Part shown: piece after piece, positions 46,274-60,178 of the stretch
How the letters are laid out: every line of letters starts with the position of its first letter
How positions within the stretch are numbered: the first letter of the stretch is position 1
Assembly (NCBI RefSeq): GCF_008016795.1
Contig: NZ_SDIK01000018.1
Location: 1 to 64,000, forward strand
Direction: 5' to 3'
From: Prevotella brunnea
GTDB taxonomy: Bacteria > Bacteroidota > Bacteroidia > Bacteroidales > Bacteroidaceae
DNA: 64,000 nt
The notes under the pieces: model-generated
Databases searched by the model: none
What the model saw: the letters and a program-made list of their open reading frames with translations, nothing else
What the model was told of the DNA's origin: nothing
Position numbers and translations under genes: made by a program

Positions 46274-46281
46274 TATTTTTG
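46274..46281 (+). promoter_or_regulatory. Promoter -7 element for the LacI-type regulator gene
   Basis: TATTTTTG matches TAnnTTTG 44 bp before the regulator start. Its centre is 65 bp from the operator centre, mirroring the susC promoter. Confidence 0.7.
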
Positions 46282-46324
46282 CCCTACAAAAAGTTTATTT
46301 CTCAACCAAAGACAATCTTAACCT

Positions 46325-47350
46325 ATGCAAGAAGGTGGAAATTTAACAATGAAAGATATAGCCCGAAACCTTGGTGTTTCGGTTGCCACGGTGTCGCGAG
46401 CCTTGAAGGACAGTCCCCGGATTTCATCGGAAAAGCGAGCGGCGATACAGCGTTATGCGCGCGAACATAACTTCACTCCCAACCTGATAGCCGAGACCTT
46501 GCGCAAAAGTAAGGTGCAACCATTGAAGATTATCGGCGTTATTGTTCCCCAATTTACGCATTTCTACTTTTCCACCGTTCTTGCCGGTATTGAGGAGGAG
46601 GCTTCTGCCAGAGGTTATCGCGTCATGGTGGCGCAAAGCGATGAGCGATACGAGCGCGAAGTGAATATTTGTCGTTCGTTCTATGAGAACAAAGTTTGCG
46701 GAGTTATCGTGTCGCAGGCAAAAGATACAGTGAAATACGACCACTTCAAACACCTGATGGATCAAGGGGTTCCCTTGGTTTTCTACGACCGCATCAGCAC
46801 CGGAGTGAATGCCAGCCGGGTGGTGGTGGACGATTACATGGGAGCTTTTTCCGCCGTTACCCATCTTGTTGATACCGGTTGCCGCCGCATCGCTTTTTAT
46901 GGTGTTTCCCTCAACCTCGAGATAGGAAAGAATCGGTATAACGGGTATCGTGATGCACTGTTGAAGAATGGCATTCAGCCCAATGACCAACTAATAAGAA
47001 TGTGCGACAATCGTGCCGATGCTGAAGCCATCACGCCCGATATGTTCACCTTGCAGAATCCTCCCGATGCTTTTTTTGCCGTGAACGACGATACAGCCAT
47101 TGGTATTCTCTATTCGTGCAAGCGCATGGGCTTGCGTGTGCCCGACGACATTTCTATCTGTGGTTTCACCAACGGTGTGCGGGCGACTGCCTGCGACCCC
47201 ATGCTCACTACCGTGGAGCAGCGCGGAATAAGAGTGGGAGAGGAGGCGGCGAACATTCTCATTGATAAAGTGGAAGGTGCATTGCCCATGGATTCGGTGG
47301 AAAAGCGCGTGGTGCGTACGCGACTCATCGTGCGAGGCACATCTCGATAG
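46325..47350 (+). CDS. LacI-family transcriptional regulator of the starch locus
   Basis: This 341-residue protein has an N-terminal LacI helix-turn-helix (MKDIARNLGVSVATVSRAL), the hinge region, and a periplasmic-binding-protein-like effector domain (about residues 65-335; IIGVIVPQFTHFYFSTVLAGIEEEA, DDYMGAFSAVTHLVDTGCRRIAF, FFAVNDDTAIGI, PMLTTVEQ). The start at 46325 gives the usual short lead before the HTH; 46349 is an alternative with an AAGGTGG stretch upstream. It is divergent from susC and probably followed by the sugar transporter gene. It takes the place of the membrane regulator SusR of Bacteroides. Its likely ligand is a maltodextrin-derived sugar; this is inferred. Confidence 0.93.
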   Translation: MQEGGNLTMKDIARNLGVSVATVSRALKDSPRISSEKRAAIQRYAREHNFTPNLIAETLRKSKVQPLKIIGVIVPQFTHFYFSTVLAGIEEEASARGYRVMVAQSDERYEREVNICRSFYENKVCGVIVSQAKDTVKYDHFKHLMDQGVPLVFYDRISTGVNASRVVVDDYMGAFSAVTHLVDTGCRRIAFYGVSLNLEIGKNRYNGYRDALLKNGIQPNDQLIRMCDNRADAEAITPDMFTLQNPPDAFFAVNDDTAIGILYSCKRMGLRVPDDISICGFTNGVRATACDPMLTTVEQRGIRVGEEAANILIDKVEGALPMDSVEKRVVRTRLIVRGTSR

Positions 47351-47409
47351 TCTCAATCTTCAATGAATACATTTAAATTCTATTGCAATAAACAACAAAC
47401 AATAAAAAA

Positions 47410-48735
47410 ATGAAACAGAGAGCAGACAAGACTTTTTGGCAGTTGTGGAACCTCAGCTTCGGTTTCTTTGGCGTACAGATAGCCTACGCTTTGCAAAGTG
47501 CCAACATCTCCAGAATTTTCGCTACGTTGGGAGCCGACCCACACAACTTGAGTTATTTTTGGATTCTCCCTCCGCTGATGGGCATCTTGGTTCAACCCAT
47601 CGTCGGGACATTGTCCGATAAGACGTGGACACGCTTTGGTCGGCGCATTCCCTATCTCTTTGTGGGTGCCACTGTTTCCGTGCTCGTGATGTGCTTGTTG
47701 CCCAATGCCGGTTCTTTTGGTATGGCTGCTTCCACAGCCATGGTGTTCGGATTGGTATCGTTGATGTTTCTCGATACCAGCATTAATATGGCGATGCAGC
47801 CTTTCAAGATGCTTGTGGGCGATGAGGTGAACGAGAAACAAAAAGCCTTGGCATACTCCATTCAGAGCTTTCTTTGTAACGCCGGTTCTTTGGTGGGTTT
47901 TGTCTTTCCCTTCTTTTTCACCGCGTTGGGCATTGCCAATACCGCTCCCGCCGGCATTGTTCCCGATTCAGTGATATACTCGTTCTACATCGGTGCCGCC
48001 ATTCTCATTCTCTGCGTACTCTATACTACCGCGAAAGTAAAGGAGATGCCACCGAAGGAATATGCCGAATACCATCAACTCGTGGAGACCGGAAACGAGT
48101 CGAAAGCCGATTGGATAACCTTGTTGAAGAATGCGCCAAGCACTTTTTGGAAAGTGGGACTGGTGCAGTTTTTCTGTTGGTTTGCTTTTATGTATATGTG
48201 GACTTACACCAACGGCACGGTGGCTGCCAATTGTTGGGGTGTTGATATGCTTGCCAAGAACGCTACCTCCACATCCGGCTATCAAGAGGCCGGCAACTGG
48301 GTGGGCATTCTTTTTGCAGTTCAGGCGGTAGGTTCGGTGCTGTGGGCAATGGCTTTGCCACTCATCAAGAACAAGAAGCTGGCATACAGCCTTTCATTGG
48401 TTTTGGGTGGCATTGGCTTTGCCATGACGGCTTTCGTTCACGATCCATATATCATGTTCGTTCCCTTCTTGCTCATTGGTTGCGCTTGGGCGGCTATATT
48501 GGCAATGCCTTTCACTTTTGTTACCAATGCACTGGAGGGCTACGGACACATGGGGACTTACCTCGGATTGTTCAATGGCACGATTTGCATACCGCAGATT
48601 ATCGCCGCCCTTGTGGGTGGTTCCATTCTCAATGTGGTGGGTTCCGTGCAAAGCCACATGATGATTGTTGCCGGTGTGTCATTGGTCTTGGGTGCTTTGT
48701 CGGTATCGACCATCCGGGACGAGCCCACGCGTTAA
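47410..48735 (+). CDS. MFS sugar transporter (maltose/SLC45-like)
   Basis: This 441-residue inner-membrane protein has about 12 predicted helices. The N-terminal FGVQIAYALQSANISRIF and loop LSDKTWTRFGRRIPYL are typical of the sucrose/maltose MFS branch (GPH/SLC45-like, the RxGRR motif between helices 2 and 3). It would carry maltose or short maltodextrins from periplasm to cytoplasm, completing the route from SusCD and the periplasmic enzymes to MalQ. It begins 59 bp after the regulator and ends in a terminator, so regulator and transporter are likely one transcript. Confidence 0.9.
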   Translation: MKQRADKTFWQLWNLSFGFFGVQIAYALQSANISRIFATLGADPHNLSYFWILPPLMGILVQPIVGTLSDKTWTRFGRRIPYLFVGATVSVLVMCLLPNAGSFGMAASTAMVFGLVSLMFLDTSINMAMQPFKMLVGDEVNEKQKALAYSIQSFLCNAGSLVGFVFPFFFTALGIANTAPAGIVPDSVIYSFYIGAAILILCVLYTTAKVKEMPPKEYAEYHQLVETGNESKADWITLLKNAPSTFWKVGLVQFFCWFAFMYMWTYTNGTVAANCWGVDMLAKNATSTSGYQEAGNWVGILFAVQAVGSVLWAMALPLIKNKKLAYSLSLVLGGIGFAMTAFVHDPYIMFVPFLLIGCAWAAILAMPFTFVTNALEGYGHMGTYLGLFNGTICIPQIIAALVGGSILNVVGSVQSHMMIVAGVSLVLGALSVSTIRDEPTR

Positions 48736-48762
48736 ACATATTTCTTGAATGAAGAAGCATGA

Positions 48763-48811
48763 GGCGGACTTGTTTTGTCGAACGGATAAAACAAGTTCGC
48801 CTTCTTTTTTT
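48763..48811 (+). terminator. Terminator after the MFS transporter
   Basis: GGCGGACTTGTTTT (48763-48776) pairs with AAAACAAGTTCGCC (48788-48801), with one G-U pair, followed by a T-run (TTCTTTTTTT). Confidence 0.88.
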
Positions 48812-48889
48812 GCTATCCCATGCGAACGGAACCGCACGAATTTTCCGGGAGAAATGTCATTCGTCCGGGTGTAAAAAACTATCTGTTTT

Positions 48890-48972
48890 CAAAAGCTTAG
48901 CTTTCGCCTCGCAAAAGGTGAGCTTTTAGGAGTCAAAAGCTTAGCTTTTGCAAGTCAAAAGGTGAACTTTTA
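48890..48972. repeat. 22-bp palindrome array E
   Basis: Units start at 48890, 48912, 48934 and 48956: CAAAAGCTTAGCTTTCG, CAAAAGGTGAGCTTTTA, CAAAAGCTTAGCTTTTG and CAAAAGGTGAACTTTTA. Spacers are CCTCG, GGAGT, CAAGT and AAACG. CTTAG-type and GTGAR-type cores alternate. It lies between the MFS terminator and the malQ operator. Confidence 0.96.
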
Positions 48973-49087
48973 AAACGTGAGATGTAGTGTGCTGATTATT
49001 AGTGTATTATGAATTTTTCGTATTGTCGGTATTTTTTGCGATTTCTCTACCATGGAAACACGCGCTCATTGGTAAAATACCTTTAAT

Positions 49088-49099
49088 GCAAACGTTTGC
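49088..49099. promoter_or_regulatory. LacI-type operator upstream of malQ
   Basis: GCAAACGTTTGC is a perfect 12-bp palindrome with the LacI/PurR-type central CG. Its centre is 65 bp upstream of the centre of the malQ -7 element, the same spacing as at susC and the regulator gene. Confidence 0.78.
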
Positions 49100-49154
49100 G
49101 CACTTTTTGATATAAATCATTTAAAAACATGTTTCCACATTGCTTATTTATTAG

Positions 49155-49162
49155 TATCTTTG
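49155..49162 (+). promoter_or_regulatory. Promoter -7 element for the malQ operon
   Basis: TATCTTTG is an exact TAnnTTTG match 27 bp before the chosen malQ start. The transcript would begin near 49169. Confidence 0.75.
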
Positions 49163-49188
49163 GAGCAGATAAACCAATCAACGACCCT

Positions 49189-54160
<4,972 letters not shown>

Positions 54161-54231
54161 TCAAGCAGACTTACCAAGCTTTCCGAATGAAAACAACGCA
54201 GCGAAATGAAGAAGAAATAGACGATGCACCG

Positions 54232-54319
54232 GAAAAGTATAATCGTTTCGATAAAAAAGTACGAACTTTTCAGAGAAAAAGTACGATCTTTTTGATGAAA
54301 AAGTACGTACTTTTTTCCG
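54232..54319. repeat. 22-bp palindrome array G, different core
   Basis: Four units with the invariant G at 54237, 54259, 54281 and 54303 are spaced 22 bp apart: GAAAAGTATAATCGTTT, AAAAAGTACGAACTTTT, AAAAAGTACGATCTTTT and AAAAAGTACGTACTTTTT. The last is a perfect 18-bp palindrome. Unit length, copy number and A/T-tract arms match arrays A-F, but the core is GTACGNAC rather than GSTNASC. It lies in the 328-bp gap between susB and pulA, where I found no promoter or terminator. Confidence 0.92.
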
Positions 54320-54488
54320 AGGTACTTCCATCGTTTTGCAAAGCATTGATAATCAAACAATTACAAAAGGCCTATTTTCATAGCAAAAACAACCGAATTT
54401 TCACCGCCAGAAACCGAAAAAATAGTAACAACCGCCCCCACATCTCACCTTTGAAAAGGCCCGTGGAGGCACCAAAAAAACAAAAGCA

Positions 54489-56402
54489 ATGAACCCAAAA
54501 CACCTCATCCCGACCCTCCTCTTAGCCCTCTTGCTCCCGCAAGGAACAAAGGCACAGGAGCTTTTCAATGAAATAACCTACTCGCCAAAGGCCACCGTCT
54601 TCCAGCTCAACGCACCCATCAAACCCACCCTCCGCCTCTACGAAGCCGGACGAGGAGGCAAAGCCTATAAAAAAATAAAGATGCAACACGCAGCCGAGAA
54701 CCGATGGACAGCCACCGTCAAAGGCAACCTCAAAGGAAAATTCTACACCTTCGACATCGGACGGGGCGAGACTCCAGGCGTGTTCGCCAAAGCCGTCGGC
54801 TGCAACGGCGCACGAGGAGCAGTCGTGGACATGAGCGAAACCAACCCGACAGGCTGGGAACAAGACCGCCGACTGCCGACCAACAGCCCCGCCGACCTCG
54901 TCATCTACGAGATGCACCACCGCGACTTCTCCATCGACCCCTCATCCGGGCTGCTGCACAAAGGCAAATACCTCGCCCTGACAGAGCAGAAAGCCATCGA
55001 CCACCTCAAGCAGTTGGGCATCAACGCCGTGCACATTCTCCCCTCCTACGACTATGCGTCAGTGGACGAATCGCAACCCGACAAACCACAATACAACTGG
55101 GGCTACGACCCACTGAACTACAACGTGCCGGAAGGAAGCTACTCCTACGACGCCACACTGCCCACACGCCGCATCATCGAATTCAAACAAATGGTGCAAG
55201 CACTCCACAAAGCCGGCATACGCGTCATACTCGACGTAGTCTATAACCATACCTACGACATCGAGGGCAGCAACTTCGAACGCACCTTCCCCAAAGCCTA
55301 TTACCGCTATACAGCCGACGGAAAGCCAAGCAACGGCTCCGGATGCGGAAACGAAACAGCATCAGAGAAACCACTCATGCGCCAATTCATGATCGAAAGC
55401 ATGAAATATTGGGCAACGGAATACCACATCGACGGCTTCAGAGTCGATCTCATGGGCATACACGACATCCAGACCATGAACCTCATCCGCAAGGAACTCA
55501 CCAGCATCGACCCCTCCATCTTCATCTACGGCGAGGGATGGAGCGCAGGCACCTGTGCCTATCCAATAGAAAAACTCGCCATGAAAGCCAACATCAGCCA
55601 ACTACCTGGAATAGCCGCCTTCTCCGACGACCTACGCGATGCACTCCGCGGACCATTCTCCGACGACCGTCAAGCCGCTTTCTTGGGAGGAATAAGCGGA
55701 ATGGAGGAAAGCATCAAGGCAGGCATAGCCGGCATGATTGCCCACCCACAAGTGGACTACTCAAAGGTGAACTACTCCAAACAACCCTACGCCGCAGAGC
55801 CGACACAGATGATAGCCTATGTCAGCTGCCACGACGACATGTGTCTGGTGGACAGAATCAAAGCCTCCATACCAGAAGCCGCTTATGACACCGAAACACT
55901 TATCCGCCTCGACCTCCTCGCACAGACAGCCGTATTCACCTCGCAAGGTGTGCCCTTCATGCTCGCCGGTGAGGAAATGCTGCGCGACAAGAAAGGCGTC
56001 CACAACTCCTACAACTCCCCCGATTCAATCAACCGCATCGACTGGAACAATCTCACAGCCTATCCACAGGTATTTAACTACTACAGCGGCCTCATCAACC
56101 TCCGCCACAACCATCCAGCTTTCCGTCTCGGCACTGCCGACCTCGTGCGAAAGCATCTGGAATTCCTGCCCGTGCAAGACTGTCTCGTAGCCTTCCGCCT
56201 GAAGAACCACGCAGGAGGCGACAAGTGGAACAACATCTACGTCATCCTCAATGCCAACAACCAACTTCGCACCGTCACGCTTCCGCAAGGCAAATACACC
56301 ATCGTCTGCACCAACGGCGAAATCAATGAAAACGGACTCGGCGAGATGGAAGGCGGCGAAGTGATGGTGGACGGACAATCGGCACTCATCCTCCACGATT
56401 AG
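54489..56402 (+). CDS. pulA: Secreted type I pullulanase (GH13)
   Basis: This 637-residue debranching enzyme has a signal peptide (MNPKHLIPTLLLALLLPQGTKAQ) and an N-terminal CBM48-like domain (about residues 30-130). The catalytic domain shows the type I pullulanase signature YNWGYDPLNYNVPEGSYS. Catalytic residues are the Asp in HIDGFRVDLMGIHD, the Glu in FIYGEGWSAGTC, and the Asp in YVSCHDDMCLVDRI. It would cut alpha-1,6 branches of starch or pullulan fragments in the periplasm. Its coding sequence is markedly G/C-rich at third positions. The SusA-like gene starts 32 bp downstream. Confidence 0.95.
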   Translation: MNPKHLIPTLLLALLLPQGTKAQELFNEITYSPKATVFQLNAPIKPTLRLYEAGRGGKAYKKIKMQHAAENRWTATVKGNLKGKFYTFDIGRGETPGVFAKAVGCNGARGAVVDMSETNPTGWEQDRRLPTNSPADLVIYEMHHRDFSIDPSSGLLHKGKYLALTEQKAIDHLKQLGINAVHILPSYDYASVDESQPDKPQYNWGYDPLNYNVPEGSYSYDATLPTRRIIEFKQMVQALHKAGIRVILDVVYNHTYDIEGSNFERTFPKAYYRYTADGKPSNGSGCGNETASEKPLMRQFMIESMKYWATEYHIDGFRVDLMGIHDIQTMNLIRKELTSIDPSIFIYGEGWSAGTCAYPIEKLAMKANISQLPGIAAFSDDLRDALRGPFSDDRQAAFLGGISGMEESIKAGIAGMIAHPQVDYSKVNYSKQPYAAEPTQMIAYVSCHDDMCLVDRIKASIPEAAYDTETLIRLDLLAQTAVFTSQGVPFMLAGEEMLRDKKGVHNSYNSPDSINRIDWNNLTAYPQVFNYYSGLINLRHNHPAFRLGTADLVRKHLEFLPVQDCLVAFRLKNHAGGDKWNNIYVILNANNQLRTVTLPQGKYTIVCTNGEINENGLGEMEGGEVMVDGQSALILHD

Positions 56403-56434
56403 AAACATCACAAACGATAAAACAATCAATCCGT

Positions 56435-58285
56435 ATGAAAAAAATTACCTTACTGCTTTCACTCTGTCTGCTCACACTCACCGTGAATGCCAAGATAAAG
56501 ATAAAGAAAATTGACCCCACCTATTGGTATGTAGGAATGAAAGATGCCTCGCTGCAACTCATGGCTTATGGCGAAGGCATCAAGAATGCCGATGTGAACA
56601 TCAACTATCCCGGCGTGAGAATTGACTCGCTCGTCCGATTGGATTCGCCCAACTATCTCCTTCTTTACCTTAATATGGACGGAGCAAAAGCCGGAGTGAT
56701 GAACATAGAATTTACACTCGGAAAGCAGAAAACAACCGTTAAATACTCATTGCTCAACCGCACGATGGCAGGCGAAGAACGCAAGGGATTCGACAATACC
56801 GACGTGCTTTATATGCTCATGCCCGACCGCTTCGCCAACGGCAATCCCAAGAACGACATCATCAAAGGAATGCACGATGAACGCTGCGACCGCAACGAAC
56901 CAAGCCTCCGGCACGGTGGCGACCTCGAAGGCATCCGGCAGCACCTCGACTACTTCACCGAACTGGGTGTGACGGCTCTCTGGTTCACACCTGTATTGGA
57001 AAACGACCGGCCTGCAGACGACGGGAAGTACAGCACTTACCACGGCTATGCCACCACTGATTACTACCGTGTCGATCCTCGTTTCGGAACGAACGAAGAA
57101 TACAAATCGCTCGTCGATGCCTGCCACGCCAAAGGATTGAAGGTGGTGATGGATATGATTTTCAACCACTGCGGCGACTATCATATTTGGAACAAGGATG
57201 TACCGTCGAAAGATTGGTTCAATCATCCTGGTTACGGTCTTCAAACTTCCTATAAACTCACACCTGTCCTCGACCCCTATGCCAGTAAGGTGGATATGGC
57301 GGAAACGGTCGATGGTTGGTTCGTAAGCTCTATGCCCGATCTCAATCAACGCAATCCCCACGTCATCAAATATCTCATACAAAACTCCGTTTGGTGGATA
57401 GAGACCGTCGGCATCGACGGCATCCGCATGGACACCTATCCCTATGCCAACCGAAAGGCAATGGCCCAGTGGATGAAAACCCTCGACACGGAATATCCGA
57501 ACTTCAACACCGTCGGTGAAACATGGGTGACAGAACCCGCCTATCCTGCTGCTTGGCAGAAAGACAGCAAGCTATCCGACTGTAACAGCTATCTCAAAAC
57601 CGTGATGGACTTCGCCTTCTTCGACCGGCTATCGATGGCAAAGAACGAGGAAACCGACGATTGGTGGAAGGGGCTCAACCGCATCTACAACGTCTTGTGC
57701 TACGATTATCTCTATGCCAACCCATCGGCCGTGATGGCATTCGTCGAGAACCACGACACCGACCGTTTCCTCGCCAACGGCAAGGACTCCACTGCCCTCA
57801 AGCAGGCTTATGCTCTTCTGCTGACGATGAACCGAACACCGCAGCTCTATTACGGTACGGAAATCCTGATGAATGGCACGAAGGAAGTAACCGATGGTAA
57901 TGTCCGCAAAGACTTCCCCGGTGGTTTCCCTGATGATAAGGCAAACAAATTCACCCGCGAGGGACGCACGGCAGCCGAGAATGCCATGTTCGATTGGACC
58001 AGCCGTCTGCTTCATTGGCGACAAGGCAACGAAGTCATTACGCACGGCACGCAAACCCAATTCATCCCATATCACGGCATTTACGTCATTGCCCGCCAAT
58101 ACAAAGGCAAGAACGTTCTGACTATCCTCAACGGTAAGCAAACTGACAACCGACTTGAGGTTGCCCGCTATGCCGAAATCATTGGGCAGCACACCACCGC
58201 AACAGATGTAACAACGGGCAAGACCATTGATTTGACGAAAGATATCCCAATGACCCAACGGCAAACAATGATTCTTTCCTTCTAA
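56435..58285 (+). CDS. susA: Periplasmic GH13 neopullulanase/cyclomaltodextrinase (SusA-like)
   Basis: This 616-residue GH13 enzyme has a signal peptide (MKKITLLLSLCLLTLTVNA) and an N-terminal beta-sandwich domain (YWYVGMKDASLQLMAYG) typical of neopullulanases and SusA. Catalytic motifs are MDMIFNHCGDYH, the nucleophile Asp in GIDGIRMDTYPYANRKAM, the Glu in NTVGETWVTEPAYPA, and the Asp in FVENHDTDRFLANG. It degrades maltodextrins and cyclodextrins in the periplasm after SusCD import. It is the last gene of the plus-strand group and ends before a hairpin terminator. Confidence 0.95.
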   Translation: MKKITLLLSLCLLTLTVNAKIKIKKIDPTYWYVGMKDASLQLMAYGEGIKNADVNINYPGVRIDSLVRLDSPNYLLLYLNMDGAKAGVMNIEFTLGKQKTTVKYSLLNRTMAGEERKGFDNTDVLYMLMPDRFANGNPKNDIIKGMHDERCDRNEPSLRHGGDLEGIRQHLDYFTELGVTALWFTPVLENDRPADDGKYSTYHGYATTDYYRVDPRFGTNEEYKSLVDACHAKGLKVVMDMIFNHCGDYHIWNKDVPSKDWFNHPGYGLQTSYKLTPVLDPYASKVDMAETVDGWFVSSMPDLNQRNPHVIKYLIQNSVWWIETVGIDGIRMDTYPYANRKAMAQWMKTLDTEYPNFNTVGETWVTEPAYPAAWQKDSKLSDCNSYLKTVMDFAFFDRLSMAKNEETDDWWKGLNRIYNVLCYDYLYANPSAVMAFVENHDTDRFLANGKDSTALKQAYALLLTMNRTPQLYYGTEILMNGTKEVTDGNVRKDFPGGFPDDKANKFTREGRTAAENAMFDWTSRLLHWRQGNEVITHGTQTQFIPYHGIYVIARQYKGKNVLTILNGKQTDNRLEVARYAEIIGQHTTATDVTTGKTIDLTKDIPMTQRQTMILSF

Positions 58286-58329
58286 TAAATCAATTGATTT
58301 ACCATCCTTACGAATAAAATCTAAAAACA

Positions 58330-58359
58330 GAGGGCTACCAATTTATTTTGGTAGCCCTC
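58330..58359. terminator. Hairpin between convergent susA and ycxB-like genes
   Basis: GAGGGCTACCAA (58330-58341) pairs with TTGGTAGCCCTC (58348-58359). A T-run follows only on the minus strand (TGTTTTTAG), so it terminates the minus-strand gene best but may stop both. Confidence 0.8.
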
Positions 58360-58456
58360 ACCACATTGTCCTTGCTAAGACACGATAGAATAGTGCGGTT
58401 TCATATTGATTAATTGAAACCTGAAATTTGAGCGAACGGTAGTCTTGACTTCCTTT

Positions 58457-58969
58457 TTAGATATTGTATTTTTCCTTTATCTTATGTATAAAATCAACGA
58501 ACCCTTCTCCAGCTTTGCCTTTCGGTATGATAGTTCCTTGTCCCTTGCTATGCATCAAGTAGAAATGTGAGGGCGTTTCTATTATCTTCGTTAGCTTGTC
58601 ATAGGCAATAGAAGAATTGCCAAAAGAGCTGATATGTTCGCTGTGATCTTCATAAAAGTTCACGGTATATTCTTGATTTTGCATCAGTTTATTCTCATCA
58701 AAAGCCTTGTTTGCTTTCTTTTTGGGGCGAGTAAAATAAAACCAATTAGTACAGCATAGCATCACGACTATAAAGATAATCCCCCACCAGAAATGCTTGA
58801 AATCAGTTATCAGTGTTTCTCCCATGATGCTCATCATGATAAATAGCGCACAAACATTGATAATAATCAAACTTCTGACAAAATGAAATTCCTTTTTAAG
58901 TACAACCATATTGAATGTTTGATATTCATCTCTGGTGATAGTATTGGTAATGGAAAATAATGGTGTCAT
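58457..58969 (-). CDS. YcxB-like membrane protein
   Basis: This 170-residue protein has two adjacent membrane helices (about residues 31-52 and 60-78) followed by a basic linker (TRPKKKANKAF). The C-terminal domain has the YcxB-like pattern (YTVNFYEDHSEHISSFGNSSIAYDKLTKIIETPSHFYLM, shown here as one segment's key parts: acidic-His stretch, Tyr-Asp-Lys-Leu, then FYLM). Such proteins are widespread and of unknown function. It lies downstream of, and possibly in one transcript with, the BPL-N gene. Confidence 0.75.
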   Translation of the reverse strand: MTPLFSITNTITRDEYQTFNMVVLKKEFHFVRSLIIINVCALFIMMSIMGETLITDFKHFWWGIIFIVVMLCCTNWFYFTRPKKKANKAFDENKLMQNQEYTVNFYEDHSEHISSFGNSSIAYDKLTKIIETPSHFYLMHSKGQGTIIPKGKAGEGFVDFIHKIKEKYNI

Positions 58970-59026
58970 ATATTATAAGTTCTTGCTCTTTACAGGACTA
59001 TTTTGTTTTGCGAACTGATTATGAAA

Positions 59027-60178
59027 TTATTTTGCAATCAGCTCTTTTAAGTTGTTTAGATAACGCTCCATTTCCTGTTTTGCCTTTGCGTCCTTTTCTA
59101 CTTTGACGGCTGTCTCCAAATCCTTCATATAGGTGAGATAGTCGGTTTCAGCAATGAACTTTGCTGCACGGATTCTGACAATCGGACTGCCATCGAAGAG
59201 CAAACCCTGTACCCAGCGCTTCGCATCCCATGACCGACACGATTGCAGCCAGTCGAGCGCTGCCACCTTTTCCTCCGGAGTTCCATATAGGAACGTTTCG
59301 TAGTATGCCTTTTCTTTCTTTAGGTCGGCTTTGGTCATGAGTATCTCCTTATTATATATGTTGGGATTCACGACCCTTTGCTTGTAGGCTTTTATGGGCA
59401 TGCGGAGGGTCCAGCGTATGATTCTCGGTATCATCCACATCATACCCGGAGTGGCTTCAGGATGCGCAATGCAGCTTGCCACCCTGCCTTTTCCCAATTT
59501 GTTGGTGATGAGGAACGGCTTGTTGTTGGTCATGTTGCTTGGTGCGTTGCCCTCTTCGTGAACGTCGCTTTCCATGATGGCGAGCGTGTTATATTTTATC
59601 GTGCTGTTGTCAGCTTCGGTGAATACAGGACCTTCGTAATAAACCACGTAGGAGAATGGTCGGTCTGCCAACTCCGGGAACAGTTTTGTCCCTTCTTTTG
59701 TCAGTGAAAACTTAGCAATGCCGTGCCCGCGGTTGTCGTGTTCTATGTCAATGGCTTTTGCACCGTTGATGCGCATGCAGGCATAGTCGGGAGTGTCAGA
59801 GAAAAGATAGGCACCCGCACAGATGCCTAGTGCTCCTTTTCCTGACTCTATGAATTTCCTGAGCCGTTGGATGTTCTCCGTTCCGAGGTTCAAATACTGC
59901 GTCGAACCACCACCTCCGGGAATGATAATGGCATCCAGCTCGTTCAGAATGCCGTTGGCAATGTCGGCGGTAGTGATGGTTCGTACCGTCATGTCAGGGT
60001 CGATTTTCACCGCTTCCACGGCTTCCCATATACATGTTTGTGAGCCACCATGTCCTTCAAACACGCCAACACGCGTCTTTCCGTCTTCTCTCGAAGCCCA
60101 TGTTCCAACAGCAGTCGAACAAAGTAACAACAGTAAGATTGCTCTTTTTGCAATTTTGCTCAAGTTTGAGTTTTTCAT
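59027..60178 (-). CDS. Secreted BPL-N/glutamine-amidotransferase-like protein
   Basis: The ATG at 60178 was chosen because it begins a signal peptide (MKNSNLSKIAKRAILLLLL...GTWAS). The 383-residue product has a class I glutamine-amidotransferase-like fold of the biotin-protein-ligase N-terminal (BPL_N) type: RVGVFEGHGGS, AIIIPGGGGSTQYLNLG, and the nucleophile-elbow Cys in ALGICAGAYLFS. The C-terminal region (about residues 290-383) is helical, with HEAT-like character. Function is unknown; members are exported proteins found across Bacteroidota. It may be co-transcribed with the YcxB-like gene 57 bp downstream. Confidence 0.83.
   Translation of the reverse strand: MKNSNLSKIAKRAILLLLLCSTAVGTWASREDGKTRVGVFEGHGGSQTCIWEAVEAVKIDPDMTVRTITTADIANGILNELDAIIIPGGGGSTQYLNLGTENIQRLRKFIESGKGALGICAGAYLFSDTPDYACMRINGAKAIDIEHDNRGHGIAKFSLTKEGTKLFPELADRPFSYVVYYEGPVFTEADNSTIKYNTLAIMESDVHEEGNAPSNMTNNKPFLITNKLGKGRVASCIAHPEATPGMMWMIPRIIRWTLRMPIKAYKQRVVNPNIYNKEILMTKADLKKEKAYYETFLYGTPEEKVAALDWLQSCRSWDAKRWVQGLLFDGSPIVRIRAAKFIAETDYLTYMKDLETAVKVEKDAKAKQEMERYLNNLKELIAK

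Noticed and set aside
49088-49099. GCAAACGTTTGC read as a PurR purine operator
   Set aside because: The sequence resembles a PurR box, but it precedes malQ and matches the site next to the local LacI-type gene at identical promoter spacing, so a starch-locus operator is the simpler reading.
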